The position numbers and the translations under genes are program-made. From assembly GCF_002954775.1 (NCBI RefSeq), contig NZ_PJME01000025.1, positions 62,001 to 126,000 on the forward strand: DNA of 64,000 nucleotides, in the 5' to 3' direction. This document shows positions 8,140-16,617 of this stretch, in pieces. The notes beneath the pieces are model-generated. The model was not told the DNA's origin. It made no database searches and saw only the letters and a program-made list of their open reading frames with translations. Position 1 is the first letter of the stretch. Each line of letters begins with the position of its first letter. The DNA is from Streptomyces geranii. Lineage in GTDB: Bacteria > Actinomycetota > Actinomycetes > Streptomycetales > Streptomycetaceae.

Positions 8140-8189
8140 GACCCGATGCGTACGACCCGGCACGTGACCCGACATGTGACCCAGCACAC
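8140..8189. repeat. four GACCC iterons in a divergent promoter region
   Basis: Direct repeats start at 8140 (GACCCGATGCGTAC), 8154 (GACCCGGCACGT), 8166 (GACCCGACATGT) and 8178 (GACCCAGCACAC), giving near-helical 12-14 nt spacing. They lie between the membrane protein gene (start 8046) and the surface protein gene (start 8304). They could be a regulator-binding array. Confidence 0.55.
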
Positions 8190-8303
8190 ATAAATTTCGC
8201 GTGAGTGAAGAGCAACCATTCACAGCCGCCGCATGTCACTTGTTCAGAACCAGGGGGCACATCCGTGCCCCGCAGTTGGACATCCTGAGGTCGTGAGGTC
8301 TTG

Positions 8304-9347
8304 ATGAAGCTTCGCCGTGCCATGGCCGCAGCAGCGGCGACTGCTGTCATATCCCCGCTGGCCCTGCTGTCCGCGCCCGTCGCGTTCGCCGACGAGTCGG
8401 CCTCGCCCAGCCCGAGCGACACGGCCGTCACGGAGACCCCGTCGCAGGCGCCGACCGACACCGCGTCGGCGACGCCCTCGGACGCGGCGCCCACCGACAC
8501 CGGCGTGCCGACCGACACTTCGTCCTCCACCGCCTCGGCGAGCACGAGCGCGAGCCCCACCGACTCCACCTCGGCCTCCCCGTCCGACTCCGCCTCTCCC
8601 TCGGTCTCCGCCGAGCCGAGCGAGGAGCCGACGGACCCGGACGTCCCGTTCTGCGAGGACCTCGACGAGAACTACGACGACGCCCAGGTGTCCGCCGACA
8701 TCAAGGGCCTGCCGGGCAAGATCGTCGCGGGCGACGGCTTCCACGCCTTCAAGCTCGTCGTCACCAACGACTCGGACACCGACCTCAAGGGCGTCGCCTT
8801 CTACGCCGAGGTCGAGAATTACGAGCTGGACGAGTCGAAGTTCCTCAGCCCGTACGTCGACCTGGAGTTCAAGAACCCGGAGACGGGCAGCTGGGACCGC
8901 ATCGGCAACGACGACTGGGCCGGTGACTACTTCTTCTACGTCGAGAAGCTGAAGGCCAAGGCGAGCCAGTCCGTCGACCTGCGCGTCAGCATCGACGCCA
9001 AGGCCCCCGCCGGCGACGCCTACTCCTTCGGCTCCGGCGCCTACATCGACAACATCGACGGCCAGGACTGCATCGCCGAGGGCTGGGCCCAGTACGACTT
9101 CGAGGTCCTGAAGGCCGGTTCCTCGAACACCGACCCGGGTACGGCCACGCCGAGCGACAACGGCTCCAAGGACCCGGTCAAGAAGCCCCAGGGCGACGTC
9201 TCCGCCCTGCCGAGCGGCAACCTCGCCGACACCGGCTCCAGTTCGGCCCTGCCGATGATCGGCCTCGTCGGCGGTGTCGCCGTGGTCGCCGGTGCGGGCG
9301 CGGTGTTCGCGATGCGTCGCCGGAAGGCGGGCGGCGCGGAGGCGTAA
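8304..9347 (+). CDS. secreted sortase-substrate surface protein (LAxTG type)
   Basis: 347 residues. A clear signal peptide (MKLRRAMAAAAATAVISPL to about APVAFA) is followed by a ~90-residue Ser/Thr/Pro/Ala-rich, probably extended or glycosylated stalk. A folded region (about 110-270) starts DPDVPFCEDLDENYDD and has one pair of cysteines. The end is a cell-wall sorting signal: LADTG, a hydrophobic stretch (GLVGGVAVVAGAGAVFA) and MRRRKAGGAEA. The LAxTG motif is the type recognised by class E sortases of Streptomyces, so the protein is probably covalently attached to peptidoglycan. The start is ATG 8304, with GAGG about 8 nt upstream. No catalytic motif is seen; an adhesive or structural role is likely. 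Confidence 0.85.
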   Translation: MKLRRAMAAAAATAVISPLALLSAPVAFADESASPSPSDTAVTETPSQAPTDTASATPSDAAPTDTGVPTDTSSSTASASTSASPTDSTSASPSDSASPSVSAEPSEEPTDPDVPFCEDLDENYDDAQVSADIKGLPGKIVAGDGFHAFKLVVTNDSDTDLKGVAFYAEVENYELDESKFLSPYVDLEFKNPETGSWDRIGNDDWAGDYFFYVEKLKAKASQSVDLRVSIDAKAPAGDAYSFGSGAYIDNIDGQDCIAEGWAQYDFEVLKAGSSNTDPGTATPSDNGSKDPVKKPQGDVSALPSGNLADTGSSSALPMIGLVGGVAVVAGAGAVFAMRRRKAGGAEA

Positions 9348-9363
9348 GCCTCCGGCAAGGACA

Positions 9364-9407
9364 AGGGGAGGACCTGCACTCGGAGGGGGGTGCGGGTCCT
9401 CCCCTTT
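9364..9407. terminator. terminator after the surface protein gene
   Basis: AAGGGGAGGACC near 9364-9375 pairs with GGTCCTCCCCTT near 9396-9407, with the inner TGCAC/GTGC pairing as well; TATTTCCCC follows. It lies between the surface protein stop and the converging GMC oxidoreductase stop, so it may serve both. Confidence 0.7.
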
Positions 9408-9482
9408 ATTTCCCCTGCCTCATCTCGCCCGCTTCTCCATCGCCTCATCCAGCCTGCTTCTTCGCCTACTTCTTCGTCCCGC

Positions 9483-11258
9483 CTACTTCTTCTTGGGAAC
9501 CGCCGGCATCCCCAGGAACGGCAGCCGCAGCGCGCCGAACGCCTCCGCCGGGACCGCCGGCGCCTTCGGCTCGACCGGCCGCAGCCGCTCGTACGCCGCC
9601 CCCTGGACCGGACGCGGGTCGGCCTCGCCGTTGTTCGGCCAGTACGACATCGCGCGCTCGGCCTGGGCGGTGATCGTGAGGGACGGATTGACGCCGAGGT
9701 TCGCGGAGACCGCGGCGCCGTCGACCACCGAGATGCCCGGATGACCGTAGAGGCGGTGGTACGGGTCGATCACGCCCGTCTCGCGTGAGTCACCGATGGG
9801 ACAGCCGCCGAGGAAGTGGGCGGTGAGCGGCATGCCCATCAACTCGCCCACGTTGCTGCCCGCGAAGCCGTTGATCTCGGCGGCGATCGCGGACGCGCTC
9901 TCCGTAGCCGCCCTGATCTGCTTGGGGTTGGGGGCGCCGTGTCCCTGACGGGCCGTCAGAAACCCTTTGCCCGCGCCCTTCGGCTTCAGATAGGTGGTGA
10001 GGGAGTTGTCCAGGGACTGCATCACCAGACCGATGATGGTCCGTTCCGACCACTGGCGGTTGGAGATCGAGCGCAGGACCAGGAGCGGGTGCCGGGCCGC
10101 GTTCGCCAGCCAGCCCAGGACCCTCGACGACCCTTCCGCGTACGGGACTTGGAGGATCGACAGGCCGCCCATCGAGTTCGAGCCCTTGCCGTAGCGGACC
10201 GGTTCGATGTGGGTGTTCTCGTCGGGGTGGATCGAGGACGTGATGGCGACTCCACGCGTGAAGTCGACCTTCGCCTCACCCGTCACCTTGCGGTAGCGGC
10301 GGTTGTCGGTCTGGGCGCCGACCAGCGCCTCCGAGTTGGTACGGGTCAGCTCGCCCAACCGCTCGGAGAGGTACGGGAGTTGGCCGCCCGCCTTCATCCG
10401 GTGCAGGAGGGTCTGGGTGCCGTAGGTGCCGGCGGCCAGGACGACGCGGCGGGCTGTGTACGTACGGCCCGCGCTCTTCCTCTTGGCGTCCGTCGGGAGC
10501 GTGGCGACCGCGTAGCCGCCGCGTGAGTCGTCCGTGACGGACACGACCGTCGTCAGGGGGTGGACGACCGCGCCCGCCTTCTCGGCCAGGTAGAGGTAGT
10601 TCTCGTTGAGGGTGTTCTTCGCGCCGTGCCGGCACCCCGTCATGCACTCGCCGCACTCGGTGCAGGCGTTGCGCGCGGGTCCGGCGCCGCCGAAGTAGGG
10701 GTCCGGGGCCCGCTCCCCCGGAGCCGCCTTCACCGACCCCTCCGCGTCCTCGCCGTCGCCGAAGAAGACGCCCACCGGCGCGAGATGGAAGGTGTCGCCC
10801 ACGCCCATCTTCTCGGCCGCCGCCTTGAGATGGACGTCGGACGGAGTCGTGGTCGGGTTGAGCCGTACGCCGAGCATGCGCCGGGCCTGGTCGTAGTACG
10901 GGCTCAACTCCTCCTGCCAGTCGGTGATTCCACGCCACTGGGGGTCGTCGAAGAACGGCTTCGGCGGTACGTAGAGGGTGTTGGCGTAGTTCAGCGAACC
11001 GCCGCCGACCCCCGCGCCCGCCAACACCATCACGTTGCCCAGCAGATGGATGCGCTGGATGCCGTACATGCCGAGCTTGGGGGCCCAGAGGTAGTTCTTC
11101 AGGTCCCAGGAGTTCCGGGGGAGCGTGTCGCGCGTGAAGCGGCGGCCCGCCTCCAGGACGCCGACGCGGTACCCCTTCTCGGTCAGGCGCAGGGCGGTGA
11201 CGGAGCCGCCGAAGCCGGAGCCCACCACGATGACGTCGTAATCATGGTCGTACGACAC
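9483..11258 (-). CDS. GMC-family FAD oxidoreductase (cholesterol oxidase-like)
   Basis: 591 residues. The N-terminal Rossmann motif VIVVGSGFGGSVTALRLTEKG binds FAD, and the overall pattern (LNYANTLYVPP, GTYGTQTLLHRMK, SANLGVNPSLTITAQAERAM) is that of GMC/cholesterol-oxidase-like dehydrogenases. A Cys cluster, ACTECGECMTGCRHGAKNT near residues 198-216, resembles a ferredoxin-type site. This is seen in a subgroup of these oxidoreductases and suggests electron transfer to a carrier rather than to O2. No signal peptide is evident. The GTG start has GAGGAG upstream. It lies 54 nt downstream of the aldehyde dehydrogenase gene on the same strand and is very likely in an operon with it, so alcohol-to-aldehyde-to-acid oxidation is plausible. 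Confidence 0.9.
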   Translation of the reverse strand: MSYDHDYDVIVVGSGFGGSVTALRLTEKGYRVGVLEAGRRFTRDTLPRNSWDLKNYLWAPKLGMYGIQRIHLLGNVMVLAGAGVGGGSLNYANTLYVPPKPFFDDPQWRGITDWQEELSPYYDQARRMLGVRLNPTTTPSDVHLKAAAEKMGVGDTFHLAPVGVFFGDGEDAEGSVKAAPGERAPDPYFGGAGPARNACTECGECMTGCRHGAKNTLNENYLYLAEKAGAVVHPLTTVVSVTDDSRGGYAVATLPTDAKRKSAGRTYTARRVVLAAGTYGTQTLLHRMKAGGQLPYLSERLGELTRTNSEALVGAQTDNRRYRKVTGEAKVDFTRGVAITSSIHPDENTHIEPVRYGKGSNSMGGLSILQVPYAEGSSRVLGWLANAARHPLLVLRSISNRQWSERTIIGLVMQSLDNSLTTYLKPKGAGKGFLTARQGHGAPNPKQIRAATESASAIAAEINGFAGSNVGELMGMPLTAHFLGGCPIGDSRETGVIDPYHRLYGHPGISVVDGAAVSANLGVNPSLTITAQAERAMSYWPNNGEADPRPVQGAAYERLRPVEPKAPAVPAEAFGALRLPFLGMPAVPKKK

Positions 11259-11312
11259 TTGCTCTCCTCGTTGAGAACAGACCTTGCTGAACGCCCCCTG
11301 GGCCAGGGGGCC

Positions 11313-12944
11313 TTACCGCAGCCGGAGTGCCTTCATCACGCGCAGGCTGCGGGTCATGAACTCCGCGTACTTCTCGTCGGTCATGCCCAGCGCCGGCGCC
11401 ATCGGCAGCAGCCGCTGCTGGGCGACCGTCTGGGCCTCCGTGTACTTGAGGATGCCCTCGGAGCCGTGGCGGCGGCCGAGGCCGGAGTCCTTCATGCCGC
11501 CCATGGGCGACTGGACGCTGCCGTACGCGGACGCGTAGCCCTCGTTGACGTTGACCGTGCCGCAGCGGACGCGGGCGGCGACGGCTCGGCCACGGGCGCC
11601 GTTCTTCGTCCAGACCGAGGAATTCAGGCCGTACGGCGTGGAGTTGGCCAGGGCCACCGCCTCGTCGTCCGTCTTGAAGCGGTAGATGGAGACGACCGGG
11701 CCGAAGGTCTCCTCCGAGCAGACGGCCATCGGGGTCTCGACGCCGTCGAGGATGGTCGGCTCGTAGAAGTAGGGGCCGATGTCCGGGCGGGCCGTGCCGC
11801 CCGCGAGGACCTTCGCCCCCTTGGCGACGGCCTCGTCGACGTGCTTCGTGACCGTCTCCAGCTGGCGTTCGCCCACCAGCGAGCCCATGTCGGCGCCGTA
11901 CGCGAGGGACTTGCCGAGCCGCATCGCCTTCGTCCGGGCCGTGAAGCGCTCGACGAACGCGTCCGCGATCGACTCGTGGACGTACAACCGCTCGATGGAG
12001 ATGCAGAGTTGGCCGGCGGAGGAGAAGCAGGCCCGGACCGCGCCCGCCGCCGCCTTCTCGATGTCGGCGTCCTCCAGGACCAACATGGCGTTCTTGCCGC
12101 CGAGTTCGAGCGAGACGCCGACCAGTCGCGCGGCGGCGCCCTGCGCGACCTCGCGGCCGGTGCGGGTGGAGCCGGTGAAGGAGACGTAGTCGGCGTGCTT
12201 GACGACCTCGGGGCCGATGACCGGGCCCTCACCGAGGACGACCTGGAAGACATCGGCGGGCAGCCCGGCCTCGATGAGCAGGTCCCGGGCCCACAGGGCG
12301 GTCAGGCAGGTCTCCGTGTCCGGCTTCATCACGACCGCGTTGCCCGCGACGAAGGCCGGGATCGCGTCGCCGACCGACAGCTCAAGCGGGTAGTTCCAGG
12401 GCGCGATCTGCCCGACCACCCCGCGCGGGTGGCGCAGTTCGGTGACCTTGGTCAGGGTCGGCATCGCGCCCGCGTGCCGCTTCGGCCTCAGGTACTTGGG
12501 GGCCATGCGGCCGTAGTGGCGGGCGGCCACGGCGACCGCCTGGACCTCCTCGTGGGCGTGCAGGCGGGCCTTGCCGGTCTCCAGCTGGATGAGGTCGAGC
12601 ACCTCGGCCTGGCGGGCCAGCACCAGGTCGTGGAAGCGGAGCAGCACGGCGGCGCGCTGCCGTACCGGGGTCTGCTCCCAGACGGCCTGCGCGACGCGGG
12701 CCCGCTCGTACGCCTTCTCCACGTCCTCGGGGGTCGACTCGGGCAGGTCGGCCAGCTTCTCGCCGGTGAACGGGGTGTGGTTGGCGGTGCGTCCGGAGCC
12801 GACGACACCCTTGGTGAGCTGGGCGACCAGCTCGGGCGTGACCACGTCGGCGGCGGTGCGGGCGCCTGTGGGCGCGGGTGCCAGGGGGTTCGTACCGGTG
12901 GGGGCGTCGGTGCCGGGCTTTACCGGGGCCTGCGAGTCCGTCAT
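11313..12944 (-). CDS. succinate-semialdehyde dehydrogenase (NADP+)-type aldehyde dehydrogenase
   Basis: 543 residues of the ALDH superfamily. Visible features are the cofactor segment APWNYPLELSVGDAIPAF, FTGSTRTGREVA, the general base in LELGGKNAMLVLEDAD, and the catalytic cysteine in FSSAGQLCISIERLYV. The pattern fits actinobacterial succinate-semialdehyde dehydrogenases (GabD2-like), which oxidise succinate semialdehyde to succinate in GABA degradation; other aldehydes remain possible. The ATG at 12944 precedes MTDSQAPVKPG and a ~40-residue low-complexity N-terminus. The GMC oxidoreductase follows in the same operon. Two palindromes lie 36-112 nt upstream of the start and may be operators. 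Confidence 0.9.
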   Translation of the reverse strand: MTDSQAPVKPGTDAPTGTNPLAPAPTGARTAADVVTPELVAQLTKGVVGSGRTANHTPFTGEKLADLPESTPEDVEKAYERARVAQAVWEQTPVRQRAAVLLRFHDLVLARQAEVLDLIQLETGKARLHAHEEVQAVAVAARHYGRMAPKYLRPKRHAGAMPTLTKVTELRHPRGVVGQIAPWNYPLELSVGDAIPAFVAGNAVVMKPDTETCLTALWARDLLIEAGLPADVFQVVLGEGPVIGPEVVKHADYVSFTGSTRTGREVAQGAAARLVGVSLELGGKNAMLVLEDADIEKAAAGAVRACFSSAGQLCISIERLYVHESIADAFVERFTARTKAMRLGKSLAYGADMGSLVGERQLETVTKHVDEAVAKGAKVLAGGTARPDIGPYFYEPTILDGVETPMAVCSEETFGPVVSIYRFKTDDEAVALANSTPYGLNSSVWTKNGARGRAVAARVRCGTVNVNEGYASAYGSVQSPMGGMKDSGLGRRHGSEGILKYTEAQTVAQQRLLPMAPALGMTDEKYAEFMTRSLRVMKALRLR

Positions 12945-12979
12945 GAGCCGCAGCGTATGACGGCTCGGAGGGCTTTGGG

Positions 12980-12991
12980 TACCCATGGGTA
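12980..12991. promoter_or_regulatory. palindrome upstream of the aldehyde dehydrogenase operon
   Basis: TACCCATGGGTA is a perfect 12-bp palindrome, 36 nt upstream of the start codon. Its size and position suit a repressor operator. The regulator is unknown. Confidence 0.4.
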
Positions 12992-13040
12992 ACCCGGATT
13001 CACTGTCTACGCACAAGCTGCCGACTCCCACCGCCATGCC

Positions 13041-13056
13041 GCCAGTGGTCACTGGC
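13041..13056. promoter_or_regulatory. second palindrome upstream of the aldehyde dehydrogenase operon
   Basis: GCCAGTG-GT-CACTGGC is a perfect 7-bp inverted repeat around 2 nt, about 100 nt upstream of the start codon. It differs from the palindrome at 12980, so two regulators may act here. Confidence 0.4.
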
Positions 13057-13173
13057 AACGAATCCGCTGATCAGGGCGTTGGGCGCCGAGTGCTCACCGA
13101 GGAGACGGCGATCTGAATCACTTCTCGGTCACTCCTCGGCCACTCCTCAGCCACTTCGAGCACCCCGAGGCCA

Positions 13174-14970
13174 CTACTTCTCGATTTCCAGCTGGTCGCG
13201 CGCCCCCTTGAAGACCTCGGTCCCCCGCTTCTCGTCCGGCGTCCCCTTGGGCATGTCGACGCGCAGCTCGTACAGCCGGCCGTCGTCGGTCAGGATGTCC
13301 ACCTGCATGACCCGCACAAGCCTGCCCTCGGTGTCGTACGTCGTGTCCGCCTGGACCGCCTCGTAACCGGCGACGGTCGTATCGGCGTACTGGGTGTGCG
13401 ACTCGCCGTACCCCGCCCAGATCTCGGCGGCGTGCTCGGCCTGGCCCAGGGGCGAGCGGGGGGCCTTGTCCCAGAGGGTGAGGCGGACCTGGATGACCTC
13501 GTCGTTGTCGTAGATCGCCATCCGGGGCTGGTCGGTGGCATCACCCTGCTCATGGAAGCGGACGTACTGGCGGGGCAGCGCGAGGACCGCCCGCAGCTCC
13601 TTCTCGTCGTGGGCCAGCCAGCTGCCGAGGGTGGGCAGGGCCTCGGTGGGCGCGGGGACGGCGGTCGCCCCGGAAGGGGGTACGGCGGACGGGGTGCCGG
13701 GTGCCTCCTCCCCCGCGACCGCCGTGTCCCCGCCGTTCGTGTCGACGACCGTGCCCTCGAACACCATGCCGGCGGCCACCAGGGCCCCGGCGGCGGCAAG
13801 GACCACGAGGGCCACCCGCAGCCGCCGCCGACGCCGCGCGGGCTTCGGGGCGGGCAGTGCGGTGGCGCGGGTCTCGGGCGAGGGCTCGGGGGAAGGCTCG
13901 GATACGGGGGTGCCTGGCACCGGAGTCTCCGGCGCGGGCGCGGGCGCGGGCATGGGCCTGGACTCGGCTGCAGCGCTGTCGCCCCGCAACCGCACCGTCC
14001 CCGCGTCGTCCGCGAACTCCCTTATCCCGGACGGCTCCTGAGCCTTCGTCAACTCCCCGCGCTCCGGCGCCTTCGGCAGCGGCCAGCCCTTGGACACCGC
14101 CTCCAGGGCCGCCGTGACCTCGTCCGCGTCGGGGCGTTCGGCGGGGTCCTTCACCAGCAGTCGTACGAGCAACGGGCCGAGCGGGCCCGCCTGTTGGGGC
14201 TGAGGTGTCTCGGCGGCGAGGATCGCGGCGAGGGTGGACTCCAGGGTCGTACGGCGGAAGGGGGACCAGCCCTCGACGGCCGCGTAGAGGAGTACGCCGA
14301 GCGACCACAGGTCGGAGGCGGGGCCGGCGCCCCGGCCCGACATGCGTTCGGGGGCGATGAATTCGAGGGAGCCGACGAACTCCCCGCTCATCGTGAGGGA
14401 TTCCTCGCCCATGATGTGGGCGATGCCGAAGTCGGTGAGGACGACCCGGCCGTGCTGGCCGAGCAGGACGTTGGCGGGTTTCACGTCGCGGTGGACGATC
14501 CCGACGGAGTGCGCGGCGCGCAGCGCGCCGACCACGGCGAGGCCGATGCGCGCGGACTCGGCGGGCTTCACGGCACCGCGCTGGAGCACCTCGTGCAGGG
14601 ACTCGCCGCGCACCAACTCCATGACGATCCATGGGAGTCCGTCCTCGACGACGACATCGTGGACGGAGACGGCGGAGGGGTGGTCGACGCGCGCGGCGGC
14701 CCGCGCCTCCCGGTGGAGTCGGTGGGCGATCCGCTGACGGGCGGCGTCCTGCGGGTCCCCGGGCAGCCTCGGCTGCTTGACCGCGACCTCACGCTCGACC
14801 AGCTCGTCCCGCGCCCGCCAGACGGTGCCCATGCCGCCGGACCCGATGCGCTCGGTCAGCCGGTACCGGCCACCGACCAGCCGCCCCTGGTCGCCCTTGC
14901 CCGCACCACCCGTGCTTCTGCCTGCCCCGCCCGTGCCCTTGTTCTCCCCACCGTCGCCGCCATCGCTCAT
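13174..14970 (-). CDS. membrane Ser/Thr protein kinase (kinase A)
   Basis: 598 residues. A Gly-rich N-terminal tail precedes a Hanks-type kinase domain at about 36-300: Gly loop IGSGGMGTVW, Lys65 in VAVK, HRD Asp162 in IVHRDVKPANVLL, DFG Asp180, APERM and DLWSLG. All catalytic residues are present. A Pro-rich juxtamembrane stretch, RRRRRLR and one membrane helix (about 385-403) lead to a ~190-residue extracytoplasmic domain. No PASTA repeats are present. The start codon overlaps the stop of the lipid kinase gene (ATGA), which indicates translational coupling. It is one of five clustered kinases. A similar five-kinase cluster in S. coelicolor has been linked to spore-wall synthesis; the substrate here is unknown. 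Confidence 0.93.
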   Translation of the reverse strand: MSDGGDGGENKGTGGAGRSTGGAGKGDQGRLVGGRYRLTERIGSGGMGTVWRARDELVEREVAVKQPRLPGDPQDAARQRIAHRLHREARAAARVDHPSAVSVHDVVVEDGLPWIVMELVRGESLHEVLQRGAVKPAESARIGLAVVGALRAAHSVGIVHRDVKPANVLLGQHGRVVLTDFGIAHIMGEESLTMSGEFVGSLEFIAPERMSGRGAGPASDLWSLGVLLYAAVEGWSPFRRTTLESTLAAILAAETPQPQQAGPLGPLLVRLLVKDPAERPDADEVTAALEAVSKGWPLPKAPERGELTKAQEPSGIREFADDAGTVRLRGDSAAAESRPMPAPAPAPETPVPGTPVSEPSPEPSPETRATALPAPKPARRRRRLRVALVVLAAAGALVAAGMVFEGTVVDTNGGDTAVAGEEAPGTPSAVPPSGATAVPAPTEALPTLGSWLAHDEKELRAVLALPRQYVRFHEQGDATDQPRMAIYDNDEVIQVRLTLWDKAPRSPLGQAEHAAEIWAGYGESHTQYADTTVAGYEAVQADTTYDTEGRLVRVMQVDILTDDGRLYELRVDMPKGTPDEKRGTEVFKGARDQLEIEK

Positions 14971-16442
14971 GCCCCATCCCTACCCTGCGGGCCCGACGCC
15001 TGTCGACGCCGGTTCAGGGCGTCCGTCGTACGGCGGGGCAGTGCCGTACGGCCGACCGTCGCCGCCAGTTTGCGCAGCCGCCGCCAGTCCATCGGGGGCG
15101 TCGGCGCGGGGACGCCGGGCCGGTGGCGGGGGACGCGGACGCGCAGGGCGCCCGGTTCGACGCGGCAGCGGACGGGGGTGGGCAGGACGAGGGCCTCGCC
15201 GTCGAGGCCGACCTCGATCTCGGGCAGGTCGGCCTCGACGACGACCTCGTGGGCGGTGATGACGGTCAGGCCGGTGGCGTACCGGCCGAGGAGCAGTTCG
15301 GCGGCCTGGGCGGCGTCCTCGACCTTGATGCCGAGCACCCCGAGGACACCGGCGTCCAAGCGCTCGCGGCGGCCGAGGCCGACCAAGTCGTCCATGCGGT
15401 AAGGGTTGTTGCTGACCAGCACGGCCTGCGGCCCGTGGACGACCGTCTCGCCGTCCCGGGTCTCCGCCCGGGGGTAGGCGCGGGCGGTCAGCGTCGCGCC
15501 GCGCTCGAAGGTGAGCAACTCGGGCAGCAGGCCCAGGGTGGTGCCCACCTTGTCGTCGCGGTACGCCGGGCTCTGCACGATCGAGGCGTACGCGCCGAAG
15601 GAGGCGTTGTTGACGAAGGGGCGGCTGTCCGCCGTACCGTCGCCGCTGTCGAGGTAGCCCAGGTCCACCCGCAGTTCGACGCCGCCCGCGTCCGTGAGGG
15701 CGTCGAGGCAGGCGGCCGGGTCTTCGCGGTCGAGGCCGAGGTCCATGGCGAAGTGGTTGCGCGTACCGGCGGACACGACCAGGAAGGGCAGGCCGTGTTC
15801 GGCGGCGACGCCCGCGACGAGGGCCTGGGTGCCGTCGCCGCCGGCCACGCCGAGCAGATCCGCGCCGGCCGCGACCGCCTCCCGGGCGAGGACGACGACG
15901 TCCTCGGGCTCGGGCTTGTCGGGGTCGAGCAGATGGACGCGGGCACCGAGCCGCTCCGCCTTCTCGCGCAGCCCGAACCGGTCGACCTTGCCGCCGCCGG
16001 ACCGCGGGTTCATGAGGAGGAAGGGCCGGACGGGCGCAGGCGTCTCGTACTCGCGGACCGGCACGACATGGGACTTGGTGCTGCTCAGCGCGGACTTCCC
16101 GGCCCACACGGCGATGCCCCACAGCGCGAGGGAGGCCAGCGCGGGACTCAGCAGGTTGGCGGCGGCGAAGAGGGCCACGACCGCGACGGGGGTGGCGACG
16201 GCGAGTACGGCGCCGACAGCCCGTACGAGGCCGCGCCGGGCCAGCGCCCACCACAGGCCGGAGGCGGTGAGCACGGCCCCGCCGATGCCGACCACCGCCA
16301 GCAGCAGGCTGCCCATGCCCGCGAACGCGATCGGCAGCAGTACGGCCAGCCCGGCCGCCCCGAGCGCGGCGCGCGCCGCCCAGCGTTGGCGGGCATGCGC
16401 ACGCCCGAACAGCTCGTTGTCCAAGCCGGTACCCATGTCCAT
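14967..16442 (-). CDS. diacylglycerol kinase-family lipid kinase with N-terminal membrane helices
   Basis: 491 residues. The first ~130 contain about four hydrophobic segments (AALGAAGLAVLLPIAFAGMG, LLLAVVGIGGAVLTASG and others). The rest is the DAGK/YegS/BmrU catalytic fold: LLMNPRSGGGKV, the nucleotide motif LLGVAGGDGTQALVAG, VVSAGTRNHFAMDLGLDRED and NNASFGAYA. It should phosphorylate a lipid (diacylglycerol or similar) at the membrane. The start at 16442 lacks a clear ribosome site; ATG 16436 is the alternative. Its TGA overlaps the ATG of the following Ser/Thr kinase, so the two are made together, suggesting linked lipid and protein phosphorylation. Confidence 0.88.
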   Translation of the reverse strand: MDMGTGLDNELFGRAHARQRWAARAALGAAGLAVLLPIAFAGMGSLLLAVVGIGGAVLTASGLWWALARRGLVRAVGAVLAVATPVAVVALFAAANLLSPALASLALWGIAVWAGKSALSSTKSHVVPVREYETPAPVRPFLLMNPRSGGGKVDRFGLREKAERLGARVHLLDPDKPEPEDVVVLAREAVAAGADLLGVAGGDGTQALVAGVAAEHGLPFLVVSAGTRNHFAMDLGLDREDPAACLDALTDAGGVELRVDLGYLDSGDGTADSRPFVNNASFGAYASIVQSPAYRDDKVGTTLGLLPELLTFERGATLTARAYPRAETRDGETVVHGPQAVLVSNNPYRMDDLVGLGRRERLDAGVLGVLGIKVEDAAQAAELLLGRYATGLTVITAHEVVVEADLPEIEVGLDGEALVLPTPVRCRVEPGALRVRVPRHRPGVPAPTPPMDWRRLRKLAATVGRTALPRRTTDALNRRRQASGPQGRDGA

Positions 16443-16617
16443 GTCGACGTTTTAGCAGAGTTCCGCTGCCGAGCAGGATGATCACGGTGCTCTTACCTTG
16501 AAGACACGATCAGGTCACGGTATCTTCACGACCCAGTCGCCACTTATACCCAATAACGGCGCACGCATTCGCACTTCACCCTCCGCAATTCGCCCCTTAC
16601 TTTTGGAGAACGTGACG

